Shown here piece after piece: positions 1-11,128 of a stretch of 64,000 nt of DNA. The DNA is from Trochalopteron elliotii (Eukaryota > Chordata > Aves > Passeriformes > Leiothrichidae): contig JANPWX010000064.1 in the NCBI GenBank assembly GCA_024734555.1, positions 186,001 through 250,000 on the forward strand. The letters run 5' to 3'. The position numbers and the translations under genes are program-made. The notes beneath the pieces were generated by a model. It ran no database searches. It worked only from the letters and a program-made list of their open reading frames with translations, and was not told the DNA's origin. Every line of letters starts with the position of its first letter. The first letter of the stretch is position 1.

Positions 1-2337
1 ACTCGGGAAGAAAGGCTGAGTGAACACTAAAGCTGCTTTCCTCAAACTATGAATGATACACTACAATGATTCTTGTCTCTAAAATGCAACCTGGCTTCTT
101 CTTATACTCTTAGTGGTAGCAATATTCATAAGGAGTATTTCCTTATTTTTCCCTAGGCACTTGGAGAATTTCTTTAGCAAAACAAACAAAACAACCTTGC
201 ATGTTGCACACCAGATTATTAAAATATGCCGAATCAAATAAAATATTTTTTTAAAATAACCGGAACATGTTTCTATGTATATATGCTAATAAAGATAATT
301 GGAATGGCAAGATATGTTCTTCTGTGAAAACTGTTCTTTGTTGCAATAAAAAAGCCTGAGGAAAACTAAATGTAATTTTTCAGTCTTTGACAAACTCAGA
401 GACTGTAGAGTTTTGAAGTATTATAATGTTTAATATATGGGAAGCCAGGGTCCTGGCTTTGTCCCATTGACCTTTACTAAATGGGAAAAAAAAAGAAAAA
501 AAAAAAAGACTCAATGCAAGTTTTGTGAAGCTTATTTTTAGAAAAGAGATATTTTGATTTCTCCTTTCTAAAGAAAAAAGGAAAAACAAACCGTAATAAA
601 CTCTCCACAATTTGTTTTTAGCCAAACTTTATCTTTTTTGAACAGTACAAAATCAATGGAGGAGGAGAAGATTGCACAGTATAATTGCACTTCTGATTTA
701 AATCAAAGTTTTTTTGGATGGAAAGGTCTCCGACTTCTACAATGACATATGAAAGTCCTAGTGTATTAGGTGGTTTTCTGTAGGTTGTGAAGATGGAGAT
801 GAAAAATGGGAAGCTAATTTCAGCCTGGCTAGCATAGCACAATATTACTCATTTGGCCTATAACTGAAACATTCTATATTCCCTGAAACATATGCAGCAT
901 CCTGCTGTGGAAATGGGTTTATTTGCTGCTGCTGGTGGTGGTTGATATCATTATGCTTTATTTTGCTAATCTTCAGAATAGCAGTTAACTGTATGTAGTG
1001 CACAGTTTTTATGGATTGTGTTCAGTACAGCTCAAGCTATTTGTTAGAACAGAGAGAAAAGACCCAATTTGGTTTCAAAGACTTCAGTCTTGGAGATATG
1101 TTTCATTTCAAGGATTTTTTAATAAATTCATATCTAATATACATTGTGGTTTAGTCATCTTTGGTCTGCAGTCAGCTTTCAGGGCTACTGATTACAAATT
1201 TGTATAAAACAGATAATAGTTATCATGGTAAAAGAACAGTAAGCCCTTTGTACAGCAGATATGTTTTACTTTCTTCTTTTTATTGTTACAGTAGATGTTT
1301 CTGCATTTGTTTTGTCTTGGTCAGAATATCTGACAACTAATAATAATGAAAACCAGTAGCTGCAGTTCAGATTTTCAAAAACTAGCTAGCAGAAAATGCT
1401 TCCATGTCTTTGTAAAGAAGTGGTTCAAAAACAGAAAAAAACCGCCAAGCTCCCTTCACATATGCAAGAAATACTGAAAGTAATAAACTATGAAGTAGCT
1501 ATATTTTAAAACTAAATGGAGAGTCTAAAAACAGTGCGAGAATTCTTTTATTTTAAAGAAAATCCATTATCTCCCTGCTTGAAGTATCTCCATCAGTATC
1601 TCAGATCAATCACAGCAACTAGGGAAAGCACATTTGAAATCTTCAGTGAGCTCATTTGGTGTTGTTCAATTTCTTCCACCATAATCATTTAATTAGTACT
1701 AAAATATATTCTGAATAGAAGTGTTTACATTAATTAAACACTGTAGGTTATTAAGGATGTGAAAAAACCCTTAAACACACACAAAAATATTGGATATTAA
1801 TTAAATAAAAAATCTTAGCCTAATAACATCTGTTACCCATTATTTTCCCTGTTCTTCTTTCTGATGAATAAAATAATATTGTTACGCAAAGTATTTTTCC
1901 TTTTATGCATCTTAATTATTTTATTTCTTACATTTACATGTATAAAGGATATGAAAATATCATTTTCTATGTTATTCTTTCCTGAAACTACAGGAATTTG
2001 CTTATTTTCCATGTTATTACTGGGAGGTTCCTGAAGAGGCACTAAAGCACACCAAAGATCCCATGCTTCAGTTTAAGCCCACAGTTTGTCCTGCTTGCCA
2101 TGAACTTGCAAAGTTGGTTGGTTGTGTTCTCCTTGCAGCAGGCAACACAATACAGATGCCAATGATGACACACATTCCCTCCACCTTCTCTTCTCCAGAC
2201 TAACCAACTGCACTTCTCTCTAACCCTTTCCTCGGAGAATATTTATTTGTCCTCTGAAAGCTTTCATTCTTTTCCCCTAGGCAACACAGCTGGTCCAAAT
2301 TTTAATGATGATGGTATTCCACACTGAATATGGTACT
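1..2337. other. AT-rich unique sequence, no gene seen
   Basis: No recognisable exon, RNA gene or interspersed repeat. The stretch holds only low-complexity patches: an almost pure A run at 485-508, AAACA-type runs near 180-195, and a short CTG/GTG patch at about 925-945. Open frames here are short, unrelated to any family I recognise, and occur on both strands in overlapping positions, as expected from noncoding DNA. Confidence 0.55.
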
Positions 2338-2774
2338 TGTGATTTAGGAATGTTATCCCCCGGTACAGTATTTCCCCATAACAAAACCCAAAATACAAGA
2401 TGCACCCCTGCCTCTTTATGGTGGGACATACAAAAGGCAAAGACCACAGATTGAGAGAAGAGCACTTCACTGGAAATAGCAATAAGAAAACAGGAACAAC
2501 AGCAACACAAATAACAAAAATGTACAAAGAGAGGGTGATTTCCATGCAAAAATGCTCATCAAGCCCAGAACAATAAAAAACAATGGCAGACAGACCCTCC
2601 ACCTACCACACTTTGCCCACAACCCTAAGCCATACCACTCCTTCCCAGAAGCAAGAGTCCCCGTGAGGATATAGGTGATATTAATTAACAACCCAGACAC
2701 ACCCACAGAGCTCCAGGCTTCACCCCCTTATGGTACTGTGAAAAATTAGCTCTGTCCTGGCCAAAACCAAGACA
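2338..2774 (-). mobile_element. ERVL-like solo LTR, diverged
   Basis: Read on the minus strand, the element begins TGTCTTGGTTTTGGCC and continues CAGGACAGAGCTAATTTT, the 5' signature of the avian ERVL LTR group. Further in there is the AT-rich, AAC/ATT-reiterated U5-like block (about 2480-2525), and then a segment resembling the 'GTGGGATGGGGG' zone (about 2400-2430). The left edge, TGTGATTTAGG, fits the complement of a terminus ending in TAAACCACA. The flanks are GTACT (2333-2337) and ATACT (2775-2779), a 5-bp target duplication with one mismatch, as expected for an old ERVL insertion. No internal gag/pol sequence adjoins it, so it is a solo LTR. The exact left edge is less certain than the right one. 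Minus-strand open frames overlapping it (for example 2264-2602) are translations of LTR sequence. Confidence 0.6.
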
Positions 2775-3059
2775 ATACTTGAGTGAGGTATGTTTTCAAT
2801 ATTCAATGCACCAATAAGCAGTGAGATGATTACGTCTATAGTCTGCATCTAGGTCATACTCCCTTTCTACATCTATTCATGTTGGTCACCATTTCACAGT
2901 AGCATGACATTGCAGCCTTGTGGTCCCCAGAAGTTTGTTTTCTAAATGTTATGTACGCATTTGAATATTCCTGCTCAACTGTAGTACTTCCTATGGGTCT
3001 GCTCAGAATTTCATCTTTTTATCTATTCAATTCCTCAAAGTTAATAGGCCGATTTTGAA

Positions 3060-3620
3060 TGTAGTTTAAATTCTCCAACATACTGGCTGCCCCTCCCAGT
3101 ATGGTATCAGCAGCAAATTTAATGAGTAAACTCAGTGCTCTATCATTCAATTATACAATGAAAATATTTAATAGAAATTATAGAATTGACCAATGAACAA
3201 TTCTTTCTCATACATTCTTCCATCTTAACAGTGAACTATTGAAAATTGCAGTCCTTGGGCGTTTTTATGTTTTATTATCAGTTAGACTGACATTACATTA
3301 CTAGTTTATGAGAATTTCATGGGACAGAATGTTTTTCTGTCCAAATAACCTGCCATCCTGCTGTGGAAAGAAATCAGATTAGCTAGATGTGATTTGTTGT
3401 TGGCAAATCCACATTGGCTGATGTGGATTTCCTTATTGCTTTGCAGGTGCTAATGGTATGGTGACCTGTCCAACTGTATAGAAAGGACTGTACTTAACTC
3501 ATCTTTTACATCACATAAGGTAAGCTGGGCTCTCACTGAAGTGGCTGGTCCTGCTGTCATTGCAAAATACAGGTGCCATTTTGAGCCCTGTTTCAGTCCT
3601 TTAGCTAGGATCAATTTTTC
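3060..3620 (-). mobile_element. ancient CR1/L3-type LINE remnant
   Basis: The plus strand carries a decayed antisense copy of a CR1-clade reverse transcriptase region. Blocks in the right order are 'atcagcagcaaatttaatga' (3105-3124), a 'tatgagaatttcatggga' block near 3306-3324, and 'aaatccacattggctg' near 3405-3420. These correspond to the antisense of palm and post-palm segments that recur in old amniote CR1/L3 copies. All reading frames are interrupted. The high divergence suggests an insertion predating modern bird families. Boundaries are approximate, and the 200 bases before 3060 may belong to the same element. Confidence 0.55.
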
Positions 3621-4199
3621 TTATTCATAAACCAGAGAAAAATGCTTAGGGGCTAGGGTAGTTGTTAGGAAACTGCTCTTAATAAGTGATATGGATATAA
3701 CTAGATAGGAGTTATTATATAAGCCCCAGTTTCTAATTTTGCTAACCAAAGAAAATCTGGGAATCAACATGAATTTTAAAATGAAAACCTCTGTTGTTAA
3801 CAATGGATAAAATGTCTGAAGTTTCCCTTGTTGAAATTTAGGTCCATCTTAAGTTAGAGACATTTTTCTTTTTGAGTAGATAGATTGAAAGGTGGTCGTG
3901 GAAAATCTGTAATCACCATGAATCCAGTTAGAGTCCATTATGACAGACCAATCATCAGAACAAATCTTCAGTGAAATACAGGTATGAACATTAACTGAAA
4001 CACTGATAAGCAGGAGGCCATCAATGTCTCAAGCTTCTTATGGAAATACCTGCTTCATTAAGTTTATTGCTTTTTTTTCCAGGTCTGTTTTGGACAGATT
4101 CTGTAATTTTGCAAAGTATCACAATCAGGTAAATGATGGCCTACAGCGGAGTTCTGTGCACTCATGACCCAGGATCTAAATAAGCAGCTTCTGTTCTAG

Positions 4200-4254
4200 A
4201 CCATGAGTAGGGTCTCAAAAGGTGGCCTCCAACCTAAACAATTCTGTGAATCAG
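4200..4254 (+). mobile_element. CR1 LINE 3' tip, short and diverged
   Basis: The order 'gggtctcaaaagg', 'cctccaacctaaac', 'aattctgtgaatca' matches the last 50-60 bases of a CR1 element in plus orientation, where a 'GGTCCCTTCCAACCT' block is followed by the ATTCTGTGATTC terminus. The match is short and imperfect, so this could be coincidental. Confidence 0.4.
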
Positions 4255-4852
4255 GAGCATGGTCTTGTTCATACTGAGGGAAAAAAGTTATAATACAGAT
4301 ATGAGCAAATAAAGACCAGATAATTACCAAACCAACCATTGAATTCACTGATTTCATTCTGTGGCTTCTAAGTAGCCACTTATGTCTATTATTATGTAGC
4401 CTAAAATCATCATTAAAAATATGTCTCACATTTCTGTAGATTGAGTTATAAGTGATGGAAGATAACATTATCTCTTCTGTTCATTTTCCCAAATTCAATA
4501 TTTCTGCATACTTTTTTAAAATTTATTTTTAAGAAAAATTGTGATAGTAGCTTGTGTGCTTGCAGTGGTTTCAAGATCCGCAGAGCTATGTGTTTCAGAG
4601 CTGCACAGACATCATGTATGACTAAGAAGAGAGTGATGGCTTTAGACACACACCTCTTCAACCTGGCTTAGGAAATCTTTGTGCTCAATCTCTTGACAAA
4701 TTTAGGTCTCTGAGAAATTATCTGTAAGTTGTCTGTGATACAGCATATTTTCTGCTGGATGGCATGTCAAGTATATACACGTGTTTGGAAAGGTTGTATG
4801 ACTTTGTAGAGGATGCTCAAAAAAAAGGACATAACAACACAGTTGGCATTTC

Positions 4853-5068
4853 TTTATTGTAAATTTAGGATGCTGAAGTGGTGGAGTCCTTTCAGTGTGG
4901 TTGTGCTCCTATTTTCTGCGCTGGATGAAGTTCTTGCTGCTGATAGAATATAATTCTAAACAAAGTCTCTACATAATTTTTCAACGTGTACAAGGATTTA
5001 TCTACTTCACCTGCTGTTGCTAGTAGTTGGGACAAAAGATACAGTAATTTGTGACTTGCTGGACCAGC
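4853..5068 (-). other. candidate terminal exon plus poly(A) signal (weak)
   Basis: On the minus strand a 58-codon frame runs from 5068 to a TGA at 4892-4894. An AATAAA lies 34 bases beyond the stop (4853-4858), followed by a GT-rich stretch, the arrangement of a 3' terminal exon. The translation is leucine-rich and looks helical (for example LLSQLLATAGEV and SLYTLKNYVETL), but I do not recognise the protein. The possible AG acceptors put this frame in phase 1, while the nearest upstream exon candidate (5226-5298) ends in phase 0, so the two do not join. A 58-codon open frame is also common by chance in this window. The entry is a lead only. Confidence 0.17.
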
Positions 5069-6299
5069 TTAATGTAGTCCACAGGATCAGAAATATATAA
5101 GTAGCTCTCAGATGGCTTCTATTCCAGGTGTCTCAGATTCTAAGTGCAGTTTCAAATTCAGTTAAAAGAAAGCTGTCTGAAAGTAACAGGTTTGAAGCAT
5201 CATAGTTATGTGTTTCTTAACTTACTGTGGAGTTTGGGCAGTTGAAATAGCTTTGAATTTTCTTCATCAGGGGATCATTGTGGCTGAGTAAATCTTCTCT
5301 AATTCAAGTGAAAGCGCTGAAAAGAAGGCCTTTATTTTTAAAGCAGCAGTAAGTAAGTGCTTTAAAATTCAGACCACTTAAAAACAAACTACCAAATCTC
5401 CAGGACTCTCTTCCTTCTTCTTCCTTCCTTTCACCTCTTTCTTATTTATCATCACTCTCAAACTAGATAAAAGTTTAAATCCTCTGTCAAAACATTTCTG
5501 TCAATTTCTCTGCTAGTTTCTAAATCATGCAATTTTTCCTTAGAATGAGTCCTTTGATTCATGCCATCTGAACTTCAGAATATTTTGCCTCAATTAAAGC
5601 AAAAAATTGCCAACATATTTTCAAAAGGTGGTCCTATTCCTCTGCTTTCAATCAGAACTTTTACTCATGCCTGTGGAGTTAAAGCTAAATCATGGACTTT
5701 AAGAAATACACTTTTAGGGAGCTTGCGCTGTGTTCGGTATTTGGGAATAAGGCATAACTGGAGTTACACTGGAGAGAGGACCCTGATCTATGGCATTAAT
5801 TAATTGAAGAATAAAAATAAAAGCAAATTTTGAGTGACATTGTATGATGCTTCAACAAAGAAAATGGGTTTTATGGAATGCAACCTACACTGACATCAAC
5901 ATCTGCTTTTGTGTCTAAAATTTTTAAACAGGACTTTTGTGTATTCTGATTTTTTTTTCTAAGAAAAGCATTATGTAAATGTTTTGTATAAGCTTTTTCA
6001 GCCTGAATTTCTATTGTACAAGGAATGACTCACAAGTCTTCATTTCAGGGCCAATCCTGCTTTTAAGTTTTGACTTTGGGTAAAATCCAGCACAAGCAAG
6101 AAAGAACAACCATAACTCTTTGAGAATAAGTTACAAATAAATAATATTAGGGAAACAGATGATGAAAAATTGAAAGATTTTATTTCTAGAGTTATTAATG
6201 GCTTGCAGTGCACAGATATCTCTGCCTAGTATCTTCTATGTTGGCACGTTTGGTTCACACGTTGGTCTCTCAGGGTTACAGAACGAAACACCCTTTGAC

Positions 6300-6406
6300 T
6301 TGGGCAATCTGGTCTGGTGGTAAGTGCCCCAGTCCATGGCAGTCTGGTTGGAACTGGTGATCTTCAAGGTCCCTTCCAGTGCAAACCATTCTATGAGTCT
6401 ATGAAA
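6300..6406 (+). mobile_element. CR1 LINE 3' end fragment
   Basis: Plus-orientation CR1 terminus: 'gcaatctggtctggtgg', a 'gccccagtccatggcag' segment, 'ggttggaactggtgatctt', 'aaggtcccttccagtgc' and finally 'aaaccattctatgagtctat'. This is the standard order of the last 100 bases of avian CR1, including the octamer-like ATTCTATGA ending. It is severely 5'-truncated, as is typical of CR1 copies. Confidence 0.85.
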
Positions 6407-9137
6407 CTGTGCATCATGCCTCTGTAATAGCACCTGGGAGAGTTTTTTATTCCTTATTATGAGTGTTATATCGAGTGGAGACATGTCATACAAGCTTTGT
6501 GCTCACCAACTCCTTCCTAAGACAGATCCACCAGTTTGCATCCAAAGGCACTAAAGTGTTCTCCTATTGAAAATCTTGAAAATCTTGGTTGTGATCAAAT
6601 GCCTCAAAATTGCAGAGACCAGAGTAGGATATGTGATGTTGAGTATAATGACATTTGGCACCATGTCTTATCAACTTTGTACTAAATTTTGTGTGTGAAT
6701 GCCTGCACTGAAATGCTGCCGCTTCTGTTCTTTCTTCTTTCTGTCCATGCTTTTTTTAGTAGGCATTTTTTATTATTACCTTTTCTTTCCTGGCTACTTT
6801 ACTTTGCAACTAAAAACTTACAAGAGAGTAAGGTAAAGGAAGTTGACTACTAGCTTGACATTTATGTATTTGGGTTCAGTTTGGTTGCTATCATTATGTG
6901 ATTTTTGTACAGATTCTAGCCACTCAGAAAAGTTCTTCTTCATAATAAACCTTCTTTTTTACATAATATGCTAATCAGAAATTGTACTTCTGTGATTTCA
7001 CTTCTTCATTCCTCAAATCACCATATTAAAGTAAGTTTTTTCTACCTGTTCTTTTTTTTTCCCATAAGCACATCACAGTTTTGCAGTAAAATATTCCTAA
7101 GGACTGATTGGTGTTATTTTGGATAGACTTCTTATATATTAGATGTCACCATTTCAGCATCATTTTCTTCCAACATATCTGACTTTCACATGATTTTAAA
7201 ACCACATCATACTGCTTTTCACTTTTTTGAGAAGCTACTTGATATGTTTGAGTCTTAGATTTTTACAAGGCTCATATGAATGAGACAGTCTCATATCAGT
7301 GATAGTTATTTATTTTTGGTAGCATGATTCTGTTGGTTTTAATACTTAAAGCTGATTTTATTTTGGAATGTTATTTTTATAGAACTGCCACTTCTTCTCC
7401 AGTTCAAAAGTATGAATATTTGCTAACAAATTTAAATACAAAGTTCATCCTATTCCAGAATAACCTCCATGAGAGGAATTATACAGACAATATGATGCTG
7501 TTTTGTATTTCATCAGTTTTAAAAACAAACATGACCAATGGTAAGTTTACACTTAAAAAAATATGATGGTCATTCTAAGCTCTATTGTATTGTACTGATT
7601 TCTTCTCGTGTTTCTATCATACTGTTCTTTTTTCACCTACTTCTGATGTCAATAATTTTAGCAAGAATGGCTAGCTCTCAGCTATATATGACTAGATCTG
7701 AGATGGAAGGTACAGGAACCCAGTGTCAACCATGCTGCACCATAATACTAAGCATTGATGGTAATATGAAACAAAATGGAAAAAGATTTCTACAAATATT
7801 TGGATTTATAATATCAATAATAACTTACAGCAAAGGTGTCAGCTACCACTGGATATTTTAGACAGACTGAGACCATCTTTCCCAATGTGCAAGGAAAAAT
7901 GTGCTATATGTTTTGGAATATGTGCTCAGCTTGCACATCTTTTTTCCATGTAAATGATTTGACCTTTTAGCCATCCGGAATCTAAAGTAGCAGTATTCAA
8001 ATTTATATATGTAAGTGAATTGCAGATGTAAATTTTGCAAAGTATTACCAAAAATGCAAGTCTCACCTTATTGGAAATTTACCTCTTCATTTGCACATGT
8101 TCCACTACAGAACAACATGAGTCAAACTTGTGCTATTAGTGCTTGAGAATTTTCCACTGGACACCAACTCATTAAAAACAGACAGTAACAAATAATCACC
8201 ATGACCCTTAGTCAGAAGGACCTTTTAGTATAGAAAAATCTCTTTTTCTTCTACTTGGCTAATCACTTTTGCATAGCTTCAAGTTCCTCAGGAGTCATTC
8301 ACTAGTCCCCTAGCCACTGTGAGAGCCCCATTAAATTTTGCCTGACCTTCTATGCCTGAGAAAACTCTATGTGAAACACTACTGGTGTCAGAAAAGCTTT
8401 TATCATATCCATACAATGCCCGGCCAGTGATCTTTCTCTGGACTGTTATCTTTACCTTACCCAACTTTGCTGCTGCTCATATTCCCTTCCTGTTTATCCC
8501 ATGAAAACTCCCAGACTGATGCCTTGTCCTGCCTGCATCTTGCTCTGAGGACTGAATTCTTGCCATGTGAGTGACGTGGTCATTCTAGAGGATAAAAGGG
8601 GAGGAAGCAACATGTATCCTCTAGTGACAGGGTGACTATGGAAAAGGTTAAGTATACAGCAGTGGAAACAAGCCCTGTTGTCTTCTCTATCTCAATGTGG
8701 ATGTGTGGAATTGTCACCACTGTGTGACAATTCTGGAATTTATTCCAATTGATTGTGTATAACCAGAATAATGTCTCATTATGTTGTATAATACACCTCA
8801 AGAAAAATAACATGAAGCAAAGTAGTGCTTTAGTCAGAGGTGTCCTATGTGATAAGGATTCTCCTACAAAAGGTTTTGTCCCATTGTTTTCTCCAGTGTC
8901 TGGCTTTTTTGTCTTTTATTTATTACTATTTTGTAATGACAGTAACACAGATGTTGCTTTCCAAATTCATTATCGCTGTTGTTTCTCAACATTTCCCAAA
9001 TGAAACCATGGTGAGGCAGAGCACCGCACTTCCATTTCCTTGATAATCACTTTCTCCAAGGAAACTGATAGTTTTCAAATTTATGTTGATGATGAAGGTA
9101 CTATTTGTATACAGCTAGATTGGTGAGTTGAGTTTTT

Positions 9138-9160
9138 TTCTCTCTCTCTCTCTCTCTCTC
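9138..9160. repeat. (TC)n microsatellite
   Basis: About 11 uninterrupted TC units followed by a long pyrimidine-rich tract (C5, T-rich runs) to about 9220. This is simple-sequence DNA. Confidence 0.9.
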
Positions 9161-11090
9161 CCCCTTTTATCTTTTTTTTCTTCTTTTTTTTATTTTTCCC
9201 TTCTTTCTCCAGCACAACAGCCTTCAAGCTTTCCAGGTCACTGAAAATGGGACAGAATGCTCCGAGCTATGTGCCCTACTGAGTGGAACTGTTTTGCTCA
9301 TATGCACTGCTGCTCCCTTTGTAAAGAAATAAAAAAAGCAAGCAAGAGAATGCAGAAGTGAATGTTTTTGATTCTGTGCTCTAAGTTTAACAAAACAAAC
9401 AGATTACAGACCTCCTTTGCATTTGAAATATTTCACATATTTAGTCAGGTACATTTTGCTATGGCATTTGACAATTTTTATTGCACTACAAGGTTAATGT
9501 TTATATGAAACTGTTCTGTTTCTGCAATGACACTTTAATGCAGTGGTATTTTTCAAAGAAAATGTTTCTTTATAGGTTTTTTCTCTGCATAAACAGTTTT
9601 CCCCCCTTGCATTATCTTAATATCTAAAATATTTTAAAATGTTTTATAAAAACATATAACAGCATCAAAATAGTCAGAATAATTGCAAAATCTGTTTTAT
9701 TTTAAAGGATCTGATGCTGTGGACAGAAATATAATGAATGCTGGCTAGCCTGAGATGAAACATAGAAGAAAAGCTGACATGAGGGAAATCTTTGCTACAA
9801 AGACATATTTCCTATAAATATGAAAAAAGGAAGTATCTTGCTGCAAAAAGAATGGAGGTAGGAAGCTCACCCTTTCTTGGGTGTAACTTGATAATTTTTC
9901 CTGTCTGCTATTTTTTGAGTACCTTAAGACTGATGGATTCTAGTACAGAAGACACATGTAAAAGCAAAAATTCAAAATTTTCAGTACAGTGGAATTCTAG
10001 TAGTATCATACAGGAAGAGATGGTAAGGGAAAACACTTTGAAACTGTGGCGGGGTAATCATGATAATAAAAAATATGTTCTAAATATGTTTTGAGTGATA
10101 AAATACAGTGGATGGAATTTTCCTTCCTATTCATGTCTGTAAAATAGAAAATCATTACAGACATCTAGCTTTCATCTCTAAAAGACTGAAATTTCAGCCA
10201 TGAGACTGTCCTTTTCCTGTGACATCACAATTTTTAATCTACGGTAAAAATGTTAAAATATACTTGCAGATTTTTTCTCTTAATGTGATTATATTTTCAT
10301 CATTTCAGTAGAGGAATTGGTATTGAATATGCATTCAGAGTCATCCACACAGTGTCTGAAGAAAATTCTTTCACTAACATGAAACCAGCACATATAAATA
10401 TATGTCTATATATTAATGTACATGCAGAGACAAAATTTGAGATTGCTCTTTATCTAGGGCAGTTAAATTGTTCAAAGTTATTGTTGATTTTGAATGCCTT
10501 TATTTATCAGTACCAGTCTTGAAACATCTGATGGGGACAATCTTCATAAGGCAAATGTAGGTCATTTCCCCTAGATTTTAATTTTTAATCTGAGTACTCA
10601 AAAAATAAGCTACTGCATAAACTTGATTTTTGTGGTTTGTTGGTGTTTTTTTTTTCATTTTCAAATATAGGTCAATGGTTCATAACATCCTGGATGTGTT
10701 ACTTGTTTTCCTTCCTTTTCTTTCCAATATGCTGATGAAAAAAGATAAACAGATAAGCTGACTCCACTTCAGAAAAACTAATTTATACAGATATTTTCTA
10801 CAATTAACAACCCAAGTATGTATCCTGTGACACAGAAGGAGGCATAAACCCGGGTTTACAGTGTACCAAAGCCTTTGACTCAATCCAGACAAATTTGTTT
10901 TCATGGGTCCATTTTTAGGAAGGAACTGGTTGTGAGTTATTGAGTGTTTAGCACTTTACAATATTTAGATTTATGCACTCCCTGGTCCCCTCCCTGGTCC
11001 CCTCAACTTTGAAGCATGCTTTCCCTTACAACTCAGAGGCAGACTGCCACCCTCTGAAGTACTAACTACTGCCCCTAGCATCTGGGGCAA

Positions 11091-11128
11091 CGGGGGGCGG
11101 TTTGTGAAGCTTTCACGGGTATATAAAT
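11091..11128 (+). promoter_or_regulatory. GC box plus TATA box, possible core promoter
   Basis: A 'ggggggcgg' GC box (within 11091-11100) lies 20 bases upstream of 'tatataaat' (11120-11128). This is the spacing of a Pol II core promoter or an LTR U3. Local GC content is higher than in the flanks (about 11040-11165). No downstream open frame or recognisable transcript follows, and I could not place it in a known LTR family. It may be a remnant LTR promoter, an lncRNA promoter, or chance. Confidence 0.25.

Larger units (their letters stand above)
3621..6299. other. unique AT-rich sequence with weak exon-like intervals
   Basis: Apart from a probable CR1 tip near 4.2 kb, no repeat is recognised. 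Two splice-bounded or stop-bounded minus-strand intervals (4892-5068 and 5226-5298) look mildly coding-like and are described as findings. A plus-strand frame at 5561-5803 has no recognisable domain and is not called as a gene. Confidence 0.4.

Noticed and set aside
4225..4300. Strong-looking minus-strand acceptor 'cttttttccctcag' with a short open exon
   Set aside because: The exon would consist of a CR1 3' tip (4200-4254), so the acceptor is most likely incidental.
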